DNA of 64,000 nucleotides from Aquilaria yunnanensis. Taxonomy: Eukaryota > Streptophyta > Magnoliopsida > Malvales > Thymelaeaceae. Below, one piece after another: positions 56,578 to 64,000 of this stretch; within the stretch, counting starts at the first letter, position 1, and the number at the start of each line of letters is the position of its first letter. The stretch covers positions 69,344,041 through 69,408,040 of the forward strand of contig CM077598.1 of the NCBI GenBank assembly GCA_039654915.1, written 5' to 3'. The translations under genes were made by a program, and so were the position numbers. The notes below the pieces were generated by a model that was not told where the DNA came from, made no database searches, and saw nothing but the letters and a program-made list of their open reading frames with translations.

Positions 56578-59500
56578 ATGGTTGATACGAGGTCTGGAAC
56601 TTCGAGGGGGACTAGAGAACCTGGTGAAGGTTCTAGTGACCCAGTTGTGGCGAGGTTGGATGAGATATCCAGAGTGCTACAGAGTTTGACTGAGACTATG
56701 TCTCAGGTGGCACAGGGTATGAACACTCTTGTAACAGAGATGTTCAGAGATTATGGGGACAGAGGTGTTGTCCAGGAGGAAGTTGAGCCACAACAAGAAC
56801 AGGAAAGGCATGCTGAGCAACAGCAAGTGCCTAGAGCTCAGGAACCCAGAAATCAAGTTCTTGAGGAGGTTGAGGAACCAGAGATGATGGAGGCTCCAAG
56901 GAGGGGAGACACTCCACATCAGATGAGGTTGCTGGAAAAGTTTAAGACAGTTGATCCACCTAGCTTTGATGGGACGGGAGATCCTGACAGAGTAGAGGAT
57001 TGGTTGTCTGTTATGAACCGCCTCTTTACTTGTGGTGGTTATGAGACAGAGCAGAGGATGGTTCTGGTACCATTCTTTCTGAGAGGGAGAGCCAGTCTTT
57101 GGTGGGATGATGTGATGGAGTTATTGAGGGAGAGTAACGGTACTCGTCCAGAGCACAAGAAAAAGGTGCTCAAGTGGACAGACTTCGAGAAGAAGTTCAG
57201 ACAGGAGTATATCAGTGAAGCTGCACAGGATCAGAGGAGGATCCAGTTTGAGAATCTGACACAGGGAGAGATGTCAGTACGGGAGTATGAGCAGCGATAC
57301 AATTCACTTATCCGATATGCTCCATATATGTTGGGTAATGATGAGCTGAAAGCCAAGAAGTTTTCCCAGGGCCTGAAGCCTATTTTCAGGAGGTATATGG
57401 CGACAGTTGATATCAGGAGTTATCGCCAGATGGTTCAGAAGGCATTGGCATTGGAAAGGGAATTCGAGGATTCCAGGGCACCTATGAAAAAGGTAGAAGC
57501 TGGGCCATCTAACTTGGGGAAAAGTGCTGGAAAACGACCAATGGTAGGGAACCAGGATCTATCTAAGAGGAGGAGGACAGGTGTGTGTCCTAGGTGCAGA
57601 CGGTTCCATGGTGGAAGACCATGTACACTGGGCACAGATATTTGCAATGTCTGTGGTCAGAGAGGGCATTGGGCCAGGGACTGCCCAAGAGTTCGATCAG
57701 TTACAGGTCCATCTCGGGTTTTACCTCCAGTACCGCTTGCCATTGGGAACCGGCCTGGAGTAGTTGCTGCAGCAGTGAACCCAAGAGTCTTCGCTTTGAC
57801 GAACCAGGCGGCTAGAGAACCGCCAGCTGTACGAGGTAATTTTACTTTTCTGAGCAGTAGTGTTAGAGTGCTTTTCGATACGGGAGCTACTCTTTCAGTG
57901 ATATCTTCTGCCTTGGTAGATAAGCATAGTTTACAGCGTGACATTGCGGGTGAGTTGAGACTCATCAGAACTGCAGGGAGAGGTTTTATTGTGACCAATG
58001 AAGTGGTTACTAGGTATCCTTTGCAGTTAGGTGATCATGACTTTTGTTGTGAGTTGTGGGTGATTGAACTGAAATCATATGACCTGGTGCTGGGAATGGA
58101 TTGGTTGAGTAAGCACAAGGCACAAATTAACTGTGCGAATCACTCAGTTGACATCATTGATGCTCAGGGAGCTAGAGTGACTTGCACAGGAGGGTTGGCA
58201 TCTAGTGCTAAGAGTTTACACCTTAGACTTGTAGATACCATCCCTGTAGTGGGTGAAGAGGAGTATTACTCGTTGAATGGAGTAGCTATAGAGGAGGATT
58301 TGGGGAGCATTCCTGTAGCTAATCAGTTTCCTGAGGTGTTTCCAGTGGAGTTACCTGGGTTACCACCTAGGAGGGATACTGAGTTTGCTATCCATCTGCA
58401 ACCAGGGGTTGAGCCTATTTCAGTACCACCTTATAGGATGTCGGCTCCTGAGATGGATGAGTTGAAGAAGCAGTTGGGGGAACTGCTAGGGAAAGGTTTC
58501 ATAAGACCGAGTGTATCACCGTGGGGAGCTCCAGTATTATTTGTGAAGAAGAAAGATGGAACTTTCAGGTTGTGCATCGATTACAGGAAGTTGAATGCAG
58601 TGACAGTTAAGAATAAGTATCCACTTCCTAGAATTGATGATTTGTTTGACAGACTCAGAGGAGCGAGAGTGTTTTCCAGGATTGATCTTCGGTCTGGGTA
58701 TTTTCAGATCAGAGTTAAGGAGGAAGACATTCCGAAGACTGCCTTCAGGACAAGGTACGGGCATTATGAGTATACGGTTATGCCTTTTGGTGTGACTAAT
58801 GCTCCAGCAGTGTTTATGGAAGCTATGAATCGAATCTTTAAGCCATTTCTGGATCAGTTTGTTGAGGTCTTCATCGATGATATTCTGATCTATTCACAGT
58901 CTACGGCAGAGCATGAGGAGCACCTTAGAACGGTTTTGCAAGTGCTGAAGGATAATCAGTACTATGCAAAATTTTCTAAGTGTGAGTTTTGGTCCGAGAG
59001 GATTCAGTTTTTGGGGCATATTATCAGTGCTCAAGGTTTGTCAGTTGATCCTGAAAAGGTTCAAGCAGTGGTTGATTGGAAGAGACCGACTACAGTTACA
59101 GAGGTCAGGAGTTTCTTGGGTCTAGCAGGTTACTACAGACGCTTCATAGAGAAATTCTCTGTGATAGCTACGCCGTTGACAGCATTGACCAGGAAAGCTC
59201 AGAAATTTGAGTGGACACCGAAGTGTGAAGAAGCCTACATGAAGCTGAAGGAAAAGTTGACCAGTGCACCCATACTTGTATTACCAGACCCGGACAGAGC
59301 CTTTACAGTTTATACTGATGCGTCAGGTTCAGGTTTGGGTTGTGTTCTACATCAGGACAGTCAAGTGATTGCTTATGGTTCGAGACAGCTGAGGCCTAAT
59401 GAGTTGAACTACCCTGTTCATGATCTTGAGCTTGCAGCAGTGATCTTTGCACTGAAATTATGGAGACATTATTTGATGGGAAGATCGTTCAGAATCTTCA

Positions 59501-61302
59501 CTGATCACAAGAGTTTGAAGTATTTGTTTACTCAGAAGGATCTGAACATGAGACAGCGGCGATGGATTGAGTACATTAAAGACTATGATTGTTCGATCGA
59601 GTATTGTGCTGGTAAAGGGAACGTGGTAGCAGATGCTTTGAGCCGGAAGTACACAGGAGTGATCTTGTCCAAGGATCAGGCTACAGATTCTTCAGAAGGA
59701 GCATTGAAGGATTGTTTCTTAGCTTTGCATGAATTATGGCAAAGTCGAGAAAAATCCTTAGTCTACGTTTTGGAGATTCAGACGGCTTGGTTAGCCAGAG
59801 TCAGAAAAGCTCAGTTGAAAGATCCATTGTTGAAGAAGATTTCAGGTGAAGCTAAGACTGGTGCTTTGAAGAAAGAGTTCAAGTACAAAGATGGAATACT
59901 GCATTATGGTGATCGACTCTATGTGTCGAATGTTGAGGGACTTAGGCAGCAAGTCCTACAGGAGGCACATAGTAGTACATTGAGTATTCACCCTGGTGTT
60001 AGTAAGATGTACCAAGATCTGAAAACACATTTTTGGTGGCCAGGACTGAAGAGAGATGTACGAGGACATGTGGCAAAGTGTTTGACATGTCAGGTGGTGA
60101 AAGCTGAACAGCAGAAACCAGCAGGCACACTTCAGAGTTTATCTCTACCAGTAAGGAAGTGGGGATCCGTTACTATGGATTTCCTAGTGGGGTTACCGAC
60201 CACCCGGAATCAACATGATGCTATTTGGGTAGTGGTTGACAGATTGACGAAGTCGGCACACTTTATACCGATCAGAGTCACCTATACATTGGAGAGGTTG
60301 GCTCAGTTATATCTCAGGGAGATTGTGAGACTCCATGGGATACCGGATCAGATTATATCAGACAGAGATCCACGATTTACATCACGGTTTTGGAATGCTT
60401 TTCAGCAAGCATTGGGCAGTAAAGTTAGCCTCAGTACTGCTTTTCATCCACAGACTGACGGACAGTCAGAGAGGGTGATTCAGACTTTGGAGGACATGCT
60501 ACGCATGTGTGTCATTGATTTCAGAGGTGATTGGGATCAGCACTTACCACTGATCGAGTTTGCCTATAATAACAGTCATCAATCTGTTATTGGAATGGCG
60601 CCCTATGAAGCTTTGTATGGGAGACGGTGTATGACACCTCATTGTTGGGCAGATCCAACAGACAGAGTGGTTATTGGACCTGAGATCATAGCTGACACTA
60701 CAGCTAAGATTAAGTTGATTCAGCAGAGAATCAAGACAGCTAATGACAGACAGACTAAGTATGCAAACAGAAGGAGAAGAGAATTGAGTTTTGAGGTTGG
60801 TGACAAAGTACTTCTGAAGGTGTCGCCCATGAGAGGAGTTAGTCATTTTGGACAGAGGGGCAAGTTAGCTCCAAGGTTCATTGGACCTTATGAAGTGTTA
60901 GAGAAAGTTGGGAAAGTTGCTTATCGGTTGGCTTTACCGCCTAACCTTTCTCAAGTGCATAATGTGTTTCACGTTAGTTTACTCAGGAAGTGCACAGTTG
61001 AGCCCGGACAGGTAGTAAATCCTTCAGTCATACCCATTCAGGAGGACTTGACTTATGAAGAGAAACCAGTTCAGATTTTGGATAGGCAAGTCAAGAAACT
61101 GCGGACTAAGTGGATTCCGATGGTTAAGATCCTTTGGTCTAACCATAGTGAGGAGGAAGCTACCTGGGAGACAGAGCAGGATATGCTGAAAAGATATCCT
61201 GGTGTTTTTCCAGAGTTGCAACGGAATTTGGGGAACCAAATTCCAGAAGGAGGGGAGAATGTTACGGCCCTTCTAGAGGGAGGTAAGGACTTTAGAATTT
61301 AG
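56578..61302 (+). CDS. G gag-pol polyprotein with chromodomain (1,574 aa)
   Basis: Start chosen at the first ATG of the frame ([11 protein letters not shown]). Domains: Gag (about residues 115-300, [21 protein letters not shown]), zinc knuckle CX2CX4HX4C (C356, C359, H364, C369) preceded by another Cys-rich word near 337, aspartic protease DTGA (D434), RT with [10 protein letters not shown] and FIDD (D767, D768), RNase H with YTDAS (D914), and integrase. Integrase has an HHCC zinc site (H1131, H1138, C1168, C1171) and a DDE triad (D1201, D1262, E1298; 35 residues between the last two). A chromodomain (about 1492-1540, [22 protein letters not shown]) is thought to direct integration to marked chromatin. 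No stop or frameshift. The last 14 codons and the stop lie in the 3' LTR. Likely cleaved by its own protease. Confidence 0.96.
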   Translation: MVDTRSGTSRGTREPGEGSSDPVVARLDEISRVLQSLTETMSQVAQGMNTLVTEMFRDYGDRGVVQEEVEPQQEQERHAEQQQVPRAQEPRNQVLEEVEEPEMMEAPRRGDTPHQMRLLEKFKTVDPPSFDGTGDPDRVEDWLSVMNRLFTCGGYETEQRMVLVPFFLRGRASLWWDDVMELLRESNGTRPEHKKKVLKWTDFEKKFRQEYISEAAQDQRRIQFENLTQGEMSVREYEQRYNSLIRYAPYMLGNDELKAKKFSQGLKPIFRRYMATVDIRSYRQMVQKALALEREFEDSRAPMKKVEAGPSNLGKSAGKRPMVGNQDLSKRRRTGVCPRCRRFHGGRPCTLGTDICNVCGQRGHWARDCPRVRSVTGPSRVLPPVPLAIGNRPGVVAAAVNPRVFALTNQAAREPPAVRGNFTFLSSSVRVLFDTGATLSVISSALVDKHSLQRDIAGELRLIRTAGRGFIVTNEVVTRYPLQLGDHDFCCELWVIELKSYDLVLGMDWLSKHKAQINCANHSVDIIDAQGARVTCTGGLASSAKSLHLRLVDTIPVVGEEEYYSLNGVAIEEDLGSIPVANQFPEVFPVELPGLPPRRDTEFAIHLQPGVEPISVPPYRMSAPEMDELKKQLGELLGKGFIRPSVSPWGAPVLFVKKKDGTFRLCIDYRKLNAVTVKNKYPLPRIDDLFDRLRGARVFSRIDLRSGYFQIRVKEEDIPKTAFRTRYGHYEYTVMPFGVTNAPAVFMEAMNRIFKPFLDQFVEVFIDDILIYSQSTAEHEEHLRTVLQVLKDNQYYAKFSKCEFWSERIQFLGHIISAQGLSVDPEKVQAVVDWKRPTTVTEVRSFLGLAGYYRRFIEKFSVIATPLTALTRKAQKFEWTPKCEEAYMKLKEKLTSAPILVLPDPDRAFTVYTDASGSGLGCVLHQDSQVIAYGSRQLRPNELNYPVHDLELAAVIFALKLWRHYLMGRSFRIFTDHKSLKYLFTQKDLNMRQRRWIEYIKDYDCSIEYCAGKGNVVADALSRKYTGVILSKDQATDSSEGALKDCFLALHELWQSREKSLVYVLEIQTAWLARVRKAQLKDPLLKKISGEAKTGALKKEFKYKDGILHYGDRLYVSNVEGLRQQVLQEAHSSTLSIHPGVSKMYQDLKTHFWWPGLKRDVRGHVAKCLTCQVVKAEQQKPAGTLQSLSLPVRKWGSVTMDFLVGLPTTRNQHDAIWVVVDRLTKSAHFIPIRVTYTLERLAQLYLREIVRLHGIPDQIISDRDPRFTSRFWNAFQQALGSKVSLSTAFHPQTDGQSERVIQTLEDMLRMCVIDFRGDWDQHLPLIEFAYNNSHQSVIGMAPYEALYGRRCMTPHCWADPTDRVVIGPEIIADTTAKIKLIQQRIKTANDRQTKYANRRRRELSFEVGDKVLLKVSPMRGVSHFGQRGKLAPRFIGPYEVLEKVGKVAYRLALPPNLSQVHNVFHVSLLRKCTVEPGQVVNPSVIPIQEDLTYEEKPVQILDRQVKKLRTKWIPMVKILWSNHSEEEATWETEQDMLKRYPGVFPELQRNLGNQIPEGGENVTALLEGGKDFRI
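61248..61259 (+). promoter_or_regulatory. G polypurine tract
   Basis: AGGAGGGGAGAA directly before the 3' LTR. It would prime plus-strand synthesis. It lies within the coding frame of pol. Confidence 0.8.
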
Positions 61303-63773
61303 TGTAGAAGTTTAATTTAAGTTTGCCTAGCAAGAATTAAGAAGTTTGCCAAAGTTCACTAAGTTCCGACAAGAATAAAGCTCTGAACTAAGTTCAGGGG
61401 CAAAATGGTAATTTTGCACCCTGAGTGGCCGGGACGAGTCCCGAGTGTTTTAAAATGAATTTTTAGAACTTAACTTTTAACCTTAACTCAAACTCAACAA
61501 ATAGACAAGAATTTAATCAAGAATTGTTAAGTTACAAAGATGGGGGACCTAATTGCACTTAACTTGAAACCTTGGTGATCTTGGTTGCTAAGTGAGGGTT
61601 TAAGAAGAGAAAGAGGGGGAGAAGCTACCATTAACACGTTCTTAAGCTTCCCTCACTCATTTCTCTCTCAAATTGAACTTGGAATCAAGTGATCTTGGTG
61701 CCAAAAGGTGCAATTAAGGGTGTATAAGCTTGGAGAAGTGATTTTCAAGCTTAAATCCATGTTTTTGAAGCTTGAAAGGGCGTTTTTCTCCATCCCCTGT
61801 TTTTGAACGAGGTATGATTCATGTTCTTGATTGAATTCGTGTTATTTGATTGATTGGAAGCTTGGGTTTTGGTTGAAAGATGTGTTTTTGATGTTTTAGA
61901 GCTTTGTTTTGGTATGGTTTTGTGTAGAACTTTGGAAGCTTGTTTGGAAGAGGAAGGGTTCGAATTCTTGCTTGTTCTTGGTGTTAAGGTAAGGGAGAAA
62001 GTGTTTTTAAGTTGTTGGATTGCTTTTGGATTGAAATGGATTGAGAAAGTTGAGTAATTTTTTGGTTATGGTATGAAGAAACGTTTTGGGAATTATGATG
62101 GACTAGCTAGATTCGAAGGATTGGTTTGATGCTTCTAATGCATCATAGTTTGGCTTTGATAGTTGGTTTTGTTCCTTGCAACATGTACTTCATGTGTATG
62201 AAATTTGGTAACTTTTGATGCATGTTTGCTATATGTATTTGGTTGCCAAAGTTCATAGCAGCAATCGGCCAAATTCTGCATTTTTGCAGAATTGGCGACG
62301 CGGCGCCAATTCGCCCGACGATTGGCGACGCGTCGCCAATTCAATTTTTCTTCACAGAGCGTTTGTTCGTCGGCGACGCGTCGCCAATTCCTTTTTGCCT
62401 TTGGCGACGCGGCGCCAACACCTAAAAATGGAGGGTTTGACTTTTTGCTGCGTTGACCCGACCGAGACTACGGAAGGCTCGGAACGTGCCTAAGGGTCCG
62501 AGGATCCCGATGGTACTCCGAAACTTCCGAAAGTCCCACCGGAAGTATGAGTTTTCTTGAACTGTTTGAGGTAAGTAGGTTGCTTAGGCAACAAGTAAGG
62601 AAACAAATGTTGCAATTGAACTTAATTAGCTATCAATAGCTCAGGTGAGAGGTTTAGAACCCTCGTCGGCCTAGCCATGCGGTAGCCACGAGGCCCCGAG
62701 GCGAAACCTTGTTCATCTAGTTTACATCAAAGAGGCCCTACGGCCTAGTCTACAAGTCCCGTCACAAATTCCCCTGCATAACAATTAGGTGAGAGGTTCT
62801 ATGTTTGAATGAGGCTTGCTAAGGTTCGCCCTTGAGCCATATGATAGGTTGCTAAGTGATAGCGCTTGGCCTATATGTCAGGTTGCTAAGTGATGGCGCT
62901 TGGCCTGTATATGTGTCAGGTTGCTAAGTGATTGCACTTGGCCTGATACAGAGGACTACTTGAGGAGAGGTCTACCGGCCTAGTATATATATATATGACT
63001 AGTACCCTCATGCTGTGTGAGCTCGCAGCCAGAGTCCTAGTAATTTTTCTTGCAGGTACATCGAAGACCCTTACTGAGAATGTTGAATTCTCACTCCCTG
63101 TTTGTTATGCAGAGTCTGGAGTAGCAGGACCGGATAATCGCTGAGGATTATCACGGTAGTACCTTTTTGTCTGTAAAGGTACGGTAGTTGAGAAACTTTA
63201 AGTTTCTAGCTTGCTTAAGTGTTTAGTTGGTCTGTTGGTCAGGCTGTGGTACTAACTTGCTTCTTCCTTTGGCTGCAGAGCCTAGTAGCACTTGGCAAAG
63301 GACTTGTGAGACTCGCCACTGGGACAGGAGTCCAAAGTGGGAGCTAGGGTAAAAGATCTCAGCAAAGTCTTGTATTTTGATACAGTACTTTATTTTGCCT
63401 CCAGTATTTATGTTATAAAGAGTCCTTGACTCAGGGGATTGTTCTCTGGGTGAGAGCATTAGTTACTTATGTATAAATGCTTTCACGAGCGGTGTATGTG
63501 TAGTTAATCACTCAAAGGTTGATTTTGATATGCTTTGGCATTTTGTATTTATTTATATAGAATTTTACTTAGCCGGCTAAATGTCTAAATGATTAAATGT
63601 TTTATGGTTTTAATAAACCAAGTCAAAGCATAAGTGCATACATATTGCATTTCTAGGTTAATCAACTAGTAGCATTGGATTTAATCCACACACATAACCA
63701 GCTAGCCAATTACAATCCACCGTGAGACAAACGCTCACAGGGTATCCCGGGCAGGGGCACGGGGATCGTGTCA
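61260..63773 (+). repeat. G 3' LTR
   Basis: 2,514 bp, same ends as the 5' LTR, with about a dozen single-base differences seen (for example near 62229, 62272, 62518, 62589, 62697, 63461). The palindrome cluster is at 62290-62418 (perfect 20-mer at 62321-62340). Encodes the pol C-terminus up to 61302. Confidence 0.93.
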
Positions 63774-63778
63774 TATTC

Positions 63779-64000
63779 AAATCATGAAAATTTCTAGTTT
63801 AGAACTAAACATATGGGAGTTAATATTCCTAAAATTTCACAAATAAATTCAAACAAAAGCTATTATTTTGAATGCTCTCTTTCAGGTGCCCTAAAATGGA
63901 CAAAAAAAGGGTAAGTCTGTTTGAAGAAACTTAGTAAGGGCTTATAATTAGAACCTTGAATTCCCAGCTACATACCTAAAATACAAAGACATAAAAAAAG
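63779..64000. other. right flank of G
   Basis: Starts with the second copy of the 50-bp unit (63779-63828). The rest is AT-rich with no recognisable gene. Confidence 0.6.

Larger units (their letters stand above)
53922..63773 (+). mobile_element. G: intact Tekay/Del-type chromovirus
   Basis: 9.85 kb with two LTRs of exactly 2,514 bp, a 5-bp target duplication TATTC (53917-53921 and 63774-63778), an initiator-Met-type PBS, a single uninterrupted gag-pol frame with C-terminal chromodomain, and a polypurine tract. By eye about 12 LTR differences (~0.5%) were counted. Such low divergence means recent insertion; at a commonly used plant rate this is a few hundred thousand years or less. It is the only element here with every part needed for autonomous movement. 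Confidence 0.95.

Noticed and set aside
57657..57998. Minus-strand frames inside the G gag-pol
   Set aside because: Shadows of the real coding frame with no independent motifs.

Overview
The window looks like nuclear, heterochromatin-type DNA from an angiosperm. I see no host gene. Nearly all 64 kb is LTR-retrotransposon sequence, much of it inserted element-into-element. Plant origin is inferred from Tat-clade Ty3/gypsy elements with a second, archaeal-like RNase H, a Tekay/Del-type chromovirus with a C-terminal chromodomain, and a primer-binding site for initiator-Met tRNA. The species cannot be told from the sequence.

Layout. 1-635: a Ty1/copia gag-protease remnant on the minus strand. 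636-4604: two copies (A, B) of a ~1.4 kb LTR-like repeat around ~1.1 kb of non-coding DNA; a third copy (C) is a solo LTR at 38973-40379. 4605-~42190: a deep nest of one Tat family. The oldest unit, T2 (11898-14382, 36875-38972, 40385-~42190, perhaps also the gag piece at 4605-4883), is split by T3 (14383-36874, target duplication ACCCA). T3 is split inside its antisense gene by T4 (23752-35160). T1 (4884-~11893) lies upstream, is internally deleted, and carries a 2.74 kb solo LTR (5870-8609, target duplication TCTGC). 43247-53837: T5, a complete but mutated Tat element (target duplication AGTAC). 53922-63773: G, an apparently intact Tekay-type chromovirus with 2,514-bp LTRs that differ at only about a dozen sites by eye, and one open 1,574-codon gag-pol frame.

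Tat organisation. Each Tat unit reads LTR - PBS - gag - protease - RT - degenerate RNase H - archaeal-like RNase H - integrase on the plus strand, then short tandem repeats. A minus-strand gene follows, convergent with pol, and then a polypurine tract and the 3' LTR. In T3, T4 and T5 the antisense gene shows the same three small GT-AG introns (68-92 bp) at homologous positions, and a TATA-like box about 250 bp upstream of its first ATG. Its product joins an N-terminal domain resembling the Pfam 'putative gypsy type transposon' family to a C-terminal coiled coil. This is the least ordinary signal in the window.

All Tat pol frames carry stops and/or frameshifts, so none is autonomous now. G could be. 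From nesting and LTR similarity the order is T2 (oldest), then T1 and T3, then T5 and T4, and G youngest.
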